Below, piece after piece: positions 1 to 10,035 of a stretch of DNA of 64,000 bases; position 1 is the stretch's first letter; every line of letters begins with the position of its first letter. Under the pieces are notes generated by a model. That model did no database searches. It was not told the origin of the DNA and was given only the letters and a program-made list of their open reading frames with translations. The translations under genes and the position numbers were made by a program. The DNA is from Metamycoplasma gateae (GTDB lineage: Bacteria > Bacillota_I > Bacilli_A > Mycoplasmatales > Metamycoplasmataceae): contig NZ_CP143578.1 in assembly GCF_036352135.1 (NCBI RefSeq), forward strand, positions 62,001 through 126,000, written 5' to 3'.

Positions 1-315
1 TCAACATTTAATTTTATTATTTATCTTCTTATTTTTAGTGATTTTATATATTTTTGCAAAGTGTTTTTTTACTATGTATTTTATTATAAAAAATAAAGAA
101 ACCCATACTGTTAATAATATTGCACTAATTATTCCAAAGTATAAAGGGTAATTGCCTGTTTTAAATGAATTTGTTATTGCATTTAAGGTAAAAAATGTTA
201 TTCATAAAGCAGTAATAGCAATTGGAATAAGAATGATAATCGAGATTATGAATCAATATGCAACATAGGCTTTTTTGGATTTTGGATAGTCTTTAAGTTG
301 TCTTAAAATACTCAT
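1..315 (-). CDS. Small membrane protein, unknown function (3' end outside window)
   Basis: The reading frame starts at an ATG whose complement lies at 313-315, preceded by a good Shine-Dalgarno (AAGGAG), and is still open at base 1 (105 codons) because TGA is read as Trp. It has two clear hydrophobic segments, around residues 18-45 and 60-85, separated by a short polar stretch, and then a very basic tail rich in Lys and Asn. It lies 16 bases after the thiI stop on the same strand, so it is probably the last or next gene of the ezrA-like/thiI operon. I do not recognise a family. Confidence 0.75.
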
Positions 316-331
316 GTGTTCTCTCCTTTTT

Positions 332-1489
332 TTAAATAATATCAAACTTTTTGATTATTATTTCGTTTATAACTTCATCTTCTAACTGATTTAATTTTTC
401 TAATTCTTCTTCTAATTTTTTTACTTCTTCCCTATTTGGTTTGGTAACAGGAAATTTAGGAGCAAAAAGTTCGCATGTTTCACAAGCTTTTTGAATTGAG
501 ATATCCATTGTTTTAATATCGTTTGCAATCTTTATTGTTTCATTTTTATCAAACGTTAATAATGGTCTAAAAATTGGTAAATTACTTACTTCTGAAATTG
601 TATAAATAGATTCAAGAGTTTGCGAAGCTACTTGTGCTAAATTTTCACCATTCGAAAGAGCTTTAATATTGTATTTTTCAGCTATCTTTTGAGCAATTCT
701 ATAAAAACTTCTTCTCATTAAAGTTATTTTATATTTTTGATTCGAAACTAAACCGATATAATTCATTATTTTAGTGTAATTAATTTGAAATAGGGTAGAA
801 GAACCTTGATATTTAGTCAATAAACTGATAATATCATCGATTTTTTGAGTTGTTTTTTCATCTGTGTGAGGTGGGGTTATAAAATTTAAAAATGCAACTT
901 TTAAACCTCTTTTTTGTAATAAGTTAGCAGCAACTGGTGAGTCAATACCACCACTTATTAAATGTAATACTCTGCCTGATGATGATACAGGCATGCCTCC
1001 TAACCCATTGATATAATTACTAAAAACATAGGTATATTTATCTCTTATTTCAATATATATTGTTAAATCAGCATTAGTTAAATTTACTTTTTTATCACTA
1101 AAATTACTTAAAATAATTCCACCAAAATGCATATTTAATTGTGAAGAATTTAATGGATAATTTTTATTATGTCTTCTTGAATTTATTGCAAAACTATTAA
1201 AGCTATTTTCTTTAGCAACCTCGATAACTAATTTTTCAATGTCATCTAAATTTGTAGATGTTTTATAAACAATTGAATACGATGAAATTCCAAATATGTA
1301 TTTTAAAGATTTTAAATTCTTCACTGAATATTTGCAAAAAGCCCTGTCATATTCAACTTTTAGTTCTTCTTTTGGAATATATAGTTCAATATTTCTTCTT
1401 AATTGATTAATGAAATCTTTCTTATTTTCACCTTTAAGGGTTAATTCTCCATATCTTATTAATATCTCTTTTGAATGTTCACAATTCAT
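332..1489 (-). CDS. thiI: tRNA 4-thiouridine sulfurtransferase ThiI
   Basis: ThiI transfers sulfur to U8 of tRNA. The 385-residue protein begins with the family's RYGELTLKG signature, followed by a ferredoxin-like/THUMP region and the PP-loop SGGIDSP at about residues 179-185 that adenylates the target uridine. A later CETCELFAPK segment contains the conserved cysteine region. There is no C-terminal rhodanese domain, as usual in Firmicutes and mollicutes. An upstream in-frame ATG at 1510 exists, but AAAGGAG lies 8 bases before the ATG at 1489, so I use the latter. It follows the EzrA-like gene by one base; ezrA and thiI are also close together in Bacillus subtilis. Confidence 0.93.
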   Translation of the reverse strand: MNCEHSKEILIRYGELTLKGENKKDFINQLRRNIELYIPKEELKVEYDRAFCKYSVKNLKSLKYIFGISSYSIVYKTSTNLDDIEKLVIEVAKENSFNSFAINSRRHNKNYPLNSSQLNMHFGGIILSNFSDKKVNLTNADLTIYIEIRDKYTYVFSNYINGLGGMPVSSSGRVLHLISGGIDSPVAANLLQKRGLKVAFLNFITPPHTDEKTTQKIDDIISLLTKYQGSSTLFQINYTKIMNYIGLVSNQKYKITLMRRSFYRIAQKIAEKYNIKALSNGENLAQVASQTLESIYTISEVSNLPIFRPLLTFDKNETIKIANDIKTMDISIQKACETCELFAPKFPVTKPNREEVKKLEEELEKLNQLEDEVINEIIIKKFDII

Positions 1490-1490
1490 A

Positions 1491-3122
1491 TTATTTATCT
1501 CCTTTGTCATTTTGCTTTTTAACAGTTTTTGATATTATTTCATCAAATTTTTCCTTGTAAAATAAATTAATAAGTTCAGCATAAATTCTTTGATTATTTG
1601 GATTATTTGTGTCTTTATTATTTCTAAAGAAATTAGTTATTACGTTTTTACTTATTTTTATTTTTAAATTAAGTTCAATTACTAATAAATTAATTAATTT
1701 AATAATATTTTCAATTTGATTTTGCTGATAATAATTTTTGTAATTCTTCATACTTTGGTTAAATAAATTTTGATAGAAAATTATTTCATCTGTAAGTTTG
1801 TATTCAAAATTATGAAACGCAAAACAATTAATAAATTTATCATTTAATATTTCTTTATTTCCTTCAATGTTTCCTCCATTGAAATTTTGAATAATTTCTG
1901 ATTGAATATTTAATATTTCTTTTATTTTTTTCAATAAAAATATTAGTTCTTCTTTTTTATTTTTGAATGAAATATCTTCAATTCTCTCAAAGTTTTTAGT
2001 CATAATAAACTTTAGATATATGTATTCATTATTAATAAAATCATTATATTTATTATTGTATTTTTTTAAGATTAAATTATTTTCCTTAATAAGTTGATTA
2101 TTTTTTAATAATTGATTAATTATTTTTTTAATATTATCTTGTTGATTTTTTAATAATAACAAACTATTCATTTCGTTATTTAATAATAAATATTTTCCTT
2201 GAATTTCTTTTTCTAAATCATAAAATAAATCTAAGTATTTTTTATCTCATTGTTCAATAGTATTTTTTATTAAATCTTCTTTTAATGATTTTATTTTTTC
2301 TTCCAATTCTTTAATTTTTTCTTTGTTTATAACTTTTTTAAATATATTTTGATATTCATTTGAATATAACTCAACTAGATTTTTTAAAAAATTAAGAGGA
2401 GATTCAATATTTTTATTAATATAATCAAAATAAGCAATTCCTTTAAAAAAGCTTTTTGAATATATAGATAAAAGTTTTAATATTTTATTTTGATTATATA
2501 AATTTTTATTGTTTGAAAATAATATGTTTTGTTCAAAATCATTTAGTATATCATTTATTTCATTTTTTAAATTAAGACTACTTTTTTTTGCAAATATTAA
2601 AAAATCATTTTTTTGATTATTGGATATAAATTGGTCAATATCGAAGAATATTTTTTTTGTTTTTGTTAAAAAAATTATGTTTTTACTTATTTCATTACTT
2701 TTATCAAAAAATAAAATTAACGATTTTTGTTTATTTAAATTTAAACTTGTTTTTAGAAGTTTTTCTGAGTTTTGAATAATAGTTTTTGATTCTTTATATT
2801 TTTTTAATCAGCCTAAACCTTGATCATTTTTTATAAGCATTATTTTATTTAAATTAATTTTTAGTTTATCTAAATTAATTTCATAGTTGCAGATTTTATT
2901 AGCAATATCTTCTTCTAGTTTTTTATATTCAATGTTGTCTTTTCCTAATTCAAAAAATTGGTCATTTACTTGCTTTAATTTTTCAATATTTGAATTTATT
3001 TTTTGTATTTTTTTGTTCAGTATTTTTATTTTAAAAATAAGCATTTTTTTAAATAGTATGACTCCAATTATTATTAAAATTAGTAAAAATATTGGTATAG
3101 ATATTCCTATTGATCATTTCAT
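1491..3122 (-). CDS. EzrA-like coiled-coil membrane protein
   Basis: The 543-residue protein starts with a short N-terminal hydrophobic segment (residues 3-26, GISIPIFLLILIIIGVILF) and is then one long Lys/Glu/Asn-rich helical, coiled-coil-like region. Single N-terminal anchor, length (EzrA is about 560 residues) and position next to thiI all match the septation-ring regulator EzrA, which modulates FtsZ assembly at the membrane in Firmicutes. Sequence conservation cannot be judged by eye in such low-complexity helices, so the assignment rests on architecture and synteny. The frame contains Trp TGA codons, for example at 2808-2810. The start has no Shine-Dalgarno; a TATAAT lies 8 bases upstream. 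Confidence 0.6.
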
Positions 3123-3130
3123 GATTATAA

Positions 3131-3136
3131 ATTATA
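3131..3136 (-). promoter_or_regulatory. -10 element of the EzrA-like gene (leaderless type)
   Basis: TATAAT on the minus strand ends 8 bases before the ATG at 3122. Transcription starting about 7 bases downstream of a -10 box would begin at or next to the start codon, and there is no Shine-Dalgarno. Confidence 0.55.
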
Positions 3137-3192
3137 TTTTATTAATCAATAAATTACGTTAATATTAAAATTAAATATTTTTAAAAAAAATA

Positions 3193-3198
3193 TATAAT
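3193..3198 (+). promoter_or_regulatory. -10 element of rpmG-secE-nusG (leaderless type)
   Basis: TATAAT at 3193-3198 is followed by 9 bases and the rpmG ATG at 3208, with no Shine-Dalgarno in between. The promoter is divergent from that of the EzrA-like gene. Confidence 0.6.
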
Positions 3199-3207
3199 TA
3201 CACTTAT

Positions 3208-3354
3208 ATGAAAAAACAAAAGAAGATATCATTAGCATGTCAAACATGTTTACACAAAAATTACTCTGTTAATAAAAGTAATGAAAAAAGATTGGAAATT
3301 AAGAAGTTTTGCAAGTTTTGTAATGTTCAAACATTGCACAAAGAGGAAAAGTAA
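3208..3354 (+). CDS. rpmG: 50S ribosomal protein L33
   Basis: A 48-residue protein with the zinc-ribbon pattern of L33: CQTC near residue 11 and CKFC near residue 36, with a basic N terminus ([11 protein letters not shown]). It is the small L33 paralogue that precedes secE and nusG in Firmicutes, exactly the arrangement here. It appears to be translated from a leaderless or nearly leaderless mRNA. Confidence 0.9.
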   Translation: MKKQKKISLACQTCLHKNYSVNKSNEKRLEIKKFCKFCNVQTLHKEEK

Positions 3355-3356
3355 TT

Positions 3357-3647
3357 ATGAGCAAAGAAAATAATTTAAGTGCAGAAGAAAAAGAGTTTCA
3401 AAAGAAGGAACTAAAAAAACAAAAACAAATAATTAAAAGAAAAAAACAAGAAGAATCAAAACAAACAAGACTTTATACTTTTAGAAATTTAGTAAAAGAA
3501 ATCAAGAGAGTAGTTTGACCTAAAAATTCAAAATCATGAAAATGATTTGGGATAACAATTGCTTTTTTACTTATCATGGCAATATTTTGTTTTTTAGTAT
3601 CATTAGGCTTTACTGGCTTATGAAATGTAGTAGGAATAAAATCTTAA
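3357..3647 (+). CDS. secE: Preprotein translocase subunit SecE
   Basis: The 96-residue protein has a long charged N-terminal half and then the SecE core: an amphipathic helix ending in KEIKRVVWP, followed by a single transmembrane segment (about residues 64-86). Trp in the conserved VWP motif is encoded by TGA. The ATG is only 3 bases after the rpmG stop, with GAGG about 9 bases upstream. Between rpmG and nusG, this is the standard genomic context for secE. It acts in the membrane with SecY. Confidence 0.93.
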
Positions 3648-3657
3648 GGGGGATAAA

Positions 3658-4236
3658 ATGCATACAGATTACAAATGATATATGATTTCAACTGTTTCAG
3701 GAAAAGAAGATAATGTTATCGAAGCTTTAACAAACAAAATTTCTTCTCAAGGGATGACAGATTTTTTTAAAGATATAAGAATTTTTAAAATGCCTCATCT
3801 ATCAAACAAGGAATTAGAGAAAAAAACAAGAGGCGAAGAATTTACAGTTAGATATGTGAATATTTATAAGGGTTATATTTTTCTAAATATGATTATGACT
3901 GATGAATCTTGATATTTAGTTCGTAACACTCAATATGTAACCGGTCTAATAGGATCTTCTGGAAAGGGAGCTAAGCCAACACCGATAAGTGAAAAAACTT
4001 TTAAGAAGATGGTTGAAAAAGAAAAGATGCTTATTGAAAAATTTGAAGCCGGGGACATTGAGACAGCTTATAAAGAAGGAACTATTGTAAAAATTAAAAA
4101 CGGAATTTATAAAGATGAAGTCGGCGAAATTATTAAAAATAATGATGTTGAGCAAAAAGCGTTTGTTAATATTGAGCAATTCGGAAGAAAAGTACCAACA
4201 GAGTTTTCATACAATGATTTAGAAATTTGCATATAG
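3658..4236 (+). CDS. nusG: Transcription termination/antitermination factor NusG
   Basis: A 192-residue protein with the NusG N-terminal domain beginning YKWYMISTVSGKE (Trp by TGA) and a C-terminal KOW domain around GIYKDEVGEI (about residues 140-150). NusG binds RNA polymerase clamp helices and couples it to Rho or ribosomes. The start is preceded by a strong AAGGGGG Shine-Dalgarno. Unlike many Firmicutes, rplK and rplA do not follow; a lipoprotein gene comes next. Confidence 0.95.
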
Positions 4237-4261
4237 TTTGCAAATAAAGTAAGGATATATT

Positions 4262-4966
4262 ATGACTACAACAAAAAAAATATTAATCGGATTGGCAACA
4301 ATTTCATCAGTTGCTTTACCTATAACAGCAATATCATGTACAAATTCAAAAGCTCAATTAGAAAAAGAAATACAAATAGCTAAAATTCAATTAGCAAATG
4401 TTGAATTTGCTGATAATTTTGAACAACAATTCAAAGAAGGGATAATTATTGCTGAACAAGTACTTAAAGATGTTAATTCAACAGATGATAAAATAAAAAA
4501 CACATACAATGAATTTATAAACAATTCAAAAAAAGTGCTTGAATTAAATAGACTTAAATTGCAAGAATATGCAGAGAATCAGCTTTCTTATTTTGCTGAA
4601 ATTAATAAAGCAAAATTATATGCTCACAAAGTTTTATTTGAAGAAAAATATAAAGATTTAAAAGTGGAATTAGTTAATTCATACACTGAATTAGAAACAA
4701 AATACGAATCCACCAAAACTTCTATTTATACATCCGAAAAAACTGCTGAATTAAAAAAAGAATTATCAAAAATAATGGATGATATCAAGGCAAAAAAACA
4801 AGCACTAGACAATAATTCAAGTGCTGATAACGATCATAATCAAGATAATAGCCCAAAACCAGATAATTCATCAACCGAAAATGAAGAAGATTCAAAACCA
4901 ACACCATCTCCAGAAAACAACGAAACAGAAGGATCAAACCCTTCTGCAACAACCCCTGAAAATTAA
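4262..4966 (+). CDS. Putative surface lipoprotein
   Basis: A 234-residue protein with a mycoplasma lipoprotein signal peptide: basic start (MTTTKKI), hydrophobic core, and lipobox AISC with Cys at residue 26. The mature part is helical and Lys/Glu-rich, and the last 45 or so residues are a low-complexity Pro/Ser/Asn/Glu tail. The Shine-Dalgarno (AAGGAT) is about 5 bases upstream. I do not recognise a family. A strong hairpin terminator follows. Confidence 0.8.
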   Translation: MTTTKKILIGLATISSVALPITAISCTNSKAQLEKEIQIAKIQLANVEFADNFEQQFKEGIIIAEQVLKDVNSTDDKIKNTYNEFINNSKKVLELNRLKLQEYAENQLSYFAEINKAKLYAHKVLFEEKYKDLKVELVNSYTELETKYESTKTSIYTSEKTAELKKELSKIMDDIKAKKQALDNNSSADNDHNQDNSPKPDNSSTENEEDSKPTPSPENNETEGSNPSATTPEN

Positions 4967-4978
4967 TTTCTATTTCAA

Positions 4979-5016
4979 CAAAAAGAAGAGCATTTTAAAC
5001 CTTCTTTTTGTTTTTG
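4979..5016 (+). terminator. Rho-independent terminator after the lipoprotein gene
   Basis: A perfect 10-bp stem (CAAAAAGAAG at 4979-4988 with CTTCTTTTTG at 5001-5010) encloses a 12-base loop and is followed by a T run. Confidence 0.8.
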
Positions 5017-5044
5017 TTAAAATTAAATATAAAAAGGAATTACT

Positions 5045-6004
5045 ATGGGAAGAAAATTCTACTTTAAAGAAAATGAAGGATTAGATAAGATAGTAAATTA
5101 TTTACTTTCATTTAAAAATTTAGAAGCAATATTGTTAAATGGAGAATTGGGTGCAGGCAAAACAACCTTAGCATCTTCAATAGCAAAAAAACTTGGTGAA
5201 AAAAAGACGGTAGTTTCACCCACTTTCAATACGATGATTTGCTATGATAAAATAGTTCATATAGATGCTTATAAGTTAAAAGGGGATTTATTTGCTTTTG
5301 AAGAATTTTTTGATGATAAGTTAGTTATTATAGAATGATCTAAAAATATAAATCATAATTTTAAAAACTTTTTTGAAATAGATGCAAAAATTGAAATAAT
5401 TAATGAAGAAATATATCATGTTTTTGAAGTTATTACTACTCCTATATTAAAGGGTTTATTTGTCGAAACTTCTCTTGATGATTTTTTTGTAGCATTAGTT
5501 GAAAATGAAAAAATAGTTGATCATATTATATTGAAAAAACTAGTTAAAAAAACAGATCATTTTTTTGAAACCATTGATGAAATTTTAATAAGAAATAAGA
5601 TATCAATTAATGATTTAAATGTAATTTATACAACAAAAGGGCCTGGAAGTTTTACCGGTTCTAGACTTGGCTTTTCTTTTGCATCAACAAACAAAATATT
5701 GCAAAGATTTGTAAATAATAACGATCTTCAAATCAAACTATCCCCAACATACGATCTATTTTTTAAGCAATTAAATTTAGATAAAATATACATAAAAGCA
5801 AATAAATACAAAGCATACAAGATATCAAAATCGGGTGTAAATGTCAATATTGAATTAAGTGATGAAATAGAAAAAATAAATAACTTTGATTATTCTAAAA
5901 TTATTTATGATTTTTCAAGCTATGTCGATATTTTTAGTGATGTTAAAGATGTGCAAGAAGAAGAATTAGTTTATGCATCTGAACCTCAAATAGGAGGTAT
6001 GTAA
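5045..6004 (+). CDS. Fused TsaE-TsaB, t6A37 tRNA modification
   Basis: One continuous 319-codon frame (Trp TGA at 5336-5338) joins two normally separate proteins. Residues 1 to about 130 are TsaE: Walker A GELGAGKT (33-40), SPTFN, HIDAYKL and IIEWS. From about residue 138 (LFVETSLDDFF) onward it is TsaB, a short ASKHA-fold protein with the KGPGSFTGSRLG signature. TsaB, TsaD and TsaE act together to make threonylcarbamoyladenosine at A37 of ANN-decoding tRNAs; TsaE is the ATPase that resets the complex. The stop overlaps the tsaD start (TAATG), and the tsaD Shine-Dalgarno lies inside this gene. There is no stop or obvious internal start at the junction. Confidence 0.88.
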
Positions 6005-6936
6005 TGAAAATTTTTGCTATTGAAAGTTCTCATGATGATACATCATTTGCAATTTTAGAAAATAATAATCCAATATGAATGAAAACAATTAGTCAAACAG
6101 AAGTTCATAAAGTTTATGGGGGAACAATACCGGAAATAGCATCAAGATTACATGTTAAAAATATATTGCTATTGCTCGAAGAGTTTATTAAGTTAGAAAG
6201 TATAGCTAAAAATATTGATTATATCGCTTATACAAAGGAACCTGGGTTAGTTGGGTCATTGCAAATTGGATATATTGTTGCTCAAACGATGTCAAGAATA
6301 TATAATATTCCAATAATAGGTTTAAATCATTTGGAAGGTCATTTTTACTCAGCTTTTATTAAAAAAGAATTAGAATTTCCTGCACTTTGTTTATTAGTAT
6401 CTGGCGGTCATTCTCAAATAATGTTGTACAAAAATGAAACAGAGTTTGAAATCATAGGTGAAACACAAGATGATGCTGTTGGTGAAGTCTATGATAAAGT
6501 TGCAAGAAAATTAGAATTAGGTTTTCCAGGGGGACCAATTATTGATAAGATTTGGGAAGAAAACAAAGAAATATACCAAGGTCATTTTTCTATACCAAAA
6601 TTAGATAATGAATTTGATTTTTCTTTTAGTGGAATAAAAACAGCTGTGATAAATCATTATAGTAATTTAATAAATAGAAATGAAAAAATTGATATTAAAA
6701 GAATTTCTACTGAATTCCAAAACACAATCATTCTTTATTTAAAAAGAAACTTTGAAAAAGCAATTAATAAATATAATCCAAAGTGCGTAACATTATCAGG
6801 TGGCGTAAGTGCTAATAAAGGAATTAGAAATATGATTCTAGGTTTGCATAATAATGTTTATTTACCGGATTTTGAATATACAACAGATAATGCAATGATG
6901 ATTGCTAGACTAGCTTATGAAAAGGTAAAAAAATAA
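6004..6936 (+). CDS. tsaD: tRNA threonylcarbamoyltransferase TsaD
   Basis: A 310-residue TsaD/Kae1/Qri7-family protein. It starts MKIFAIESSHDDTS, the family's phosphate-binding segment, and has the metal-binding NHLEGH motif (about residue 110), LLVSGGHSQIM, and a C-terminal LSGGVSANKGIR. It transfers the threonylcarbamoyl group to A37 of tRNA. The GGAGG within the end of tsaEB and the one-base overlap indicate translational coupling with the preceding fusion gene. Confidence 0.95.
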
Positions 6937-6937
6937 T

Positions 6938-7489
6938 ATGTGAAAATTTATAAAAAGTTCAACATCACAAGAAAATTGATTAGATAATCCTGAAAGCGAA
7001 ATAGTTTTTTGAGGAAGATCAAATGTGGGAAAATCTTCTTTAATAAATGCCTTGTCTAAGAATAAACTTGCAAAAACCTCATCAACCCCAGGAAGAACAA
7101 GATTAATAAATTATTTTGAAACTGATAATAAAAAAATAGTTGTTGATTTACCAGGATATGGTTATGCAAGTATGTCTAAAAAGGAACAACAAAAAGTAAG
7201 TGGAATAATTGATAATTATTTTAGAAATTCATCAGTAAAAAAAGTTGTTTGCTTTTTAATTGATGCAAAGGTTGGTTTTACAGCTATTGATCTTGAAATG
7301 ATTGATTATATAAATTCTTTGAACATACCATTTGATATAATAATAACTAAAATAGATAAAGCAAATCAGTCCCAAAAACACCGAGTAAAAACCCAAGCTT
7401 TAACTTTTAAAAGAGAAATAAATATATTTTTAGTTTCATCGGAAAAAAAGATAGGTTTAGAAGATATAAATGAGTATTATGAATTTTAG
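6938..7489 (+). CDS. engB: Ribosome biogenesis GTPase YsxC/EngB
   Basis: A 183-residue small GTPase. Start MWKFIKSS uses Trp TGA as second codon; Walker A is GRSNVGKS at 26-33, followed by the G2/G3 motifs TSSTPGRTRLINYF and DLPGYGYA, then TKID (G4) and VSS (G5). EngB/YsxC is needed for late 50S assembly. It starts one base after the tsaD stop and ends the operon at a terminator overlapping its TAG stop. Confidence 0.95.
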
Positions 7490-7507
7490 GCAACCGCCTA
7501 TTTTTCC
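7487..7507 (+). terminator. Terminator overlapping the engB stop codon
   Basis: The stem TAGGC (7487-7491, containing the TAG stop) pairs with GCCTA (7496-7500) across a 4-base loop, followed by TTTTT. Confidence 0.7.
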
Positions 7508-7581
7508 TTTCTTTTTTTTAGAAATTAATTAATTTTAATTAATTATCAAAGCGTATGAGCAATATTTATTGACATTTTTTG

Positions 7582-7587
7582 TATAAT
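7582..7587 (+). promoter_or_regulatory. -10 element of gdpP (leaderless type)
   Basis: TATAAT is followed by 7 bases and the ATG at 7595; there is no Shine-Dalgarno. Confidence 0.6.
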
Positions 7588-7594
7588 TTAATTT

Positions 7595-9547
7595 ATGAAG
7601 AATAAAGAAGATAAGAAAAAACTGATAATTTTAATAATACAAATAATATGCTTATTAATAATTCCAATGATAATTTTCTTTATTGGAATTATTAAGTTTC
7701 CAGAAAAATGAAGAACTCCACTTATTGCTATTTATTCATTATTTCTTGTGGCTTTAGGAATATCAACCTTTTTCATTGTTCGTAAGTTTTTGAAAGAATC
7801 ACAGATTGCAAATAGAACATTAAATCAATATCTTCAAAACGAAATTAATGACCAAGGTTTGGGAACTATGATTTTTCTAAATAATGGTAAGATCATTTGA
7901 GCAACTAATTTCATTTTGAACAAATTTGGAAAATCAATTATCGGTAAAAATATTAAAGATGTTTTCTTGATTGAAGAATGAGAAAATAATAATCATAATT
8001 TTGTTTTTAAAAAGGATGATTATGAATATGAGGTGTTTGTTAATTTTGAAAAAAACATCGTTATTGTTAAGGATATTACAATTCAATCTAACTTATTAAG
8101 TGATTATAAAAAGCAACGTGTTGTTTTTGGTGAAATACATATCGATAACATGAATTTATATCAAGTTTCCTTAAGTCAAGAAGAGTTATATAAAATTTAT
8201 TCTAACTTTGGTGCGATGCTTGAAGAAATATCAAGAAAAAATAATATCATTTATAGACAGTATGAAAATGGTAGATTCTTTTTATTAACAAATCAAGAGA
8301 GTTTAGATAATTTAGAAAAAACAAAATTTCAAGCATTTGAAATGCTAAAGAATAAGAACGTTTATAATGGTGTTAATTTAACAATTTCAGCAGGATTTTC
8401 TTATGGTATTTTTAAGTATGATATTTTAGATAAGTTAGCAAAAGAAGCGTTATTACAATCTAAAACTCGTGGTGGGGATCAAATAACTGTTTTAACGAAA
8501 TATGAAAAACCAAGATACTATGGATCAAGTTCAGAAATTGATATAAATATGTCAAGAACTAATGTTACATATATTGCAAAGAATTTAATGAATAAATTAA
8601 AATCAAAAAATATAAATAAAGTAATAGTTTATGGACATAAAGATGCTGATTTAGATGCATTAGGATCATCTTGAGGTATTTATAAACTTGCAAAATCAAT
8701 GGGAAAAGAAGCTTATATTCAAAATAAAACTTTTGATGATACAACACAACGTATTTATGATAAATTAGAACCGCTAGATAAACAAGTTTTTATCTCACCG
8801 AAAGAAGCAACAAATTTAAATGATAAAAAAACATTAGTTGTAATATGTGACACATCTGATGAAACAAGAATTGAAAATATTCAAGCATTCAAGGATATTG
8901 ATAAGGAAAATATAATAGTTATCGATCATCATAGAATTGGTCTTAATCCAAAATTTGCAATGAGAGAAAATTTATATATTGATTCTTCTGCTTCTTCTGC
9001 TTCGGAAATAGTAACTGAAATTATTGCTATTACAAATAGCGATGAAAGAATTGATGTAAAAACAGCACAACATTTGCTAAACGGAATTTATTTAGATACA
9101 AAAAATTTTCAAAAACAAACTAGTTCCAAAACATTTTCTGCTGCTGCATTATTAGAAAAATGAGGAGCAAAAATATCGGTATCAGTTAATAATTTAAAAT
9201 TTGATGAAAAAATATTTGAACAAGTTGCAGAATTATTAGAGAATTTAGAAGAAATTAAAGATGGTTTCTTCTTGGCGTATAAAAATATTCCAGTTGCACC
9301 CGACGTAATTTCGATAGCAGCTGATGAAATCTTACGTGTTAATGGAAGAAAAGCTGCTTTTGTTGTAGCAAAACTTCCTGGATTAAAAAGATGTAAAATG
9401 TCAGCAAGAGGAATTGAAACTAATGTTCAATTAATTGCTGAAAATGTAGGTGGCGGTGGTCATTTTGGTACAGCCGCTGCTGAAAGCGATGAAGATATAG
9501 AATTATTTGTAAATAATTTAAAACAAGCAATAGTGAGTGTGAAATAA
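7595..9547 (+). CDS. gdpP: GdpP-type cyclic-di-AMP phosphodiesterase
   Basis: The 650-residue protein has two N-terminal transmembrane segments (about residues 10-31 and 44-66), a PAS-like region, a degenerate GGDEF domain and a C-terminal DHH/DHHA1 module. The DHH part shows GHKDADLDALGSS, CDTSDETR and IDHH (Asp444-His445-His446), and the DHHA1 part shows VGGGGHFGTAAA. This is the architecture of GdpP (YybT), which hydrolyses c-di-AMP at the membrane. It is followed by rplI and dnaB, the order yybT-rplI-dnaC of B. subtilis. Its stop overlaps the rplI start by one base. Confidence 0.93.
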
Positions 9548-9984
9548 TGAAAGTAATAATAATAAAACAATACGATAAATATAAAGTAAACGAAATTTTA
9601 GAAGTAAATGACGGTTTTGCAAAAAACTTTTTAATTAAAAATGGGTATGCACAACCAGTTAATAAACAGACATTAGCAAATTTAGAAAGAGTAAAAAATA
9701 ATATTGCCGAAGATTATGCTAAGGAAGTTGAAAAAGCAAAAGAATTAAAAGCAAAAATAGAAAAACTAACTCTTAACTTCTTTTTAAAATCAAACGGAAA
9801 TATAGTTCATGGATCAATTACTAATAAAGCAATTGAAAAGGAACTTTCAAAGAATAATATTAAAATAAAACCACATGCATTAGGTAAGGATTCATATAAT
9901 ACATTTGGTAAGCATTATATAAATGTTAAATTACACAATGAAGTTAATGCAATATTACTAATTCAAATCTTTGAGGAAAAATAG
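9547..9984 (+). CDS. rplI: 50S ribosomal protein L9
   Basis: A 145-residue L9. The N-terminal rRNA-binding domain has the family pattern NDGFAKNFLIKNGYAQP (about residues 21-37), followed by a charged connecting helix and the C-terminal domain with GSITNKAIEKEL. It is translationally coupled to gdpP (TAATG). Confidence 0.95.
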   Translation: MKVIIIKQYDKYKVNEILEVNDGFAKNFLIKNGYAQPVNKQTLANLERVKNNIAEDYAKEVEKAKELKAKIEKLTLNFFLKSNGNIVHGSITNKAIEKELSKNNIKIKPHALGKDSYNTFGKHYINVKLHNEVNAILLIQIFEEK

Positions 9985-10035
9985 TTTTAAATTTCTTAAA
10001 TAATTCGAAATTAAAGGTAAATGAAAGGAATGAAA

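Noticed and set aside
5336..5338. Stop codon splitting TsaE from TsaB
   Set aside because: It is TGA, read as Trp in this genome; the frame runs on through conserved TsaE (IIEWS) into TsaB.
7569..7574. TTGACA before gdpP as a -35 box
   Set aside because: It is only 7 bases from the TATAAT at 7582, far too close for a normal -35/-10 pair.
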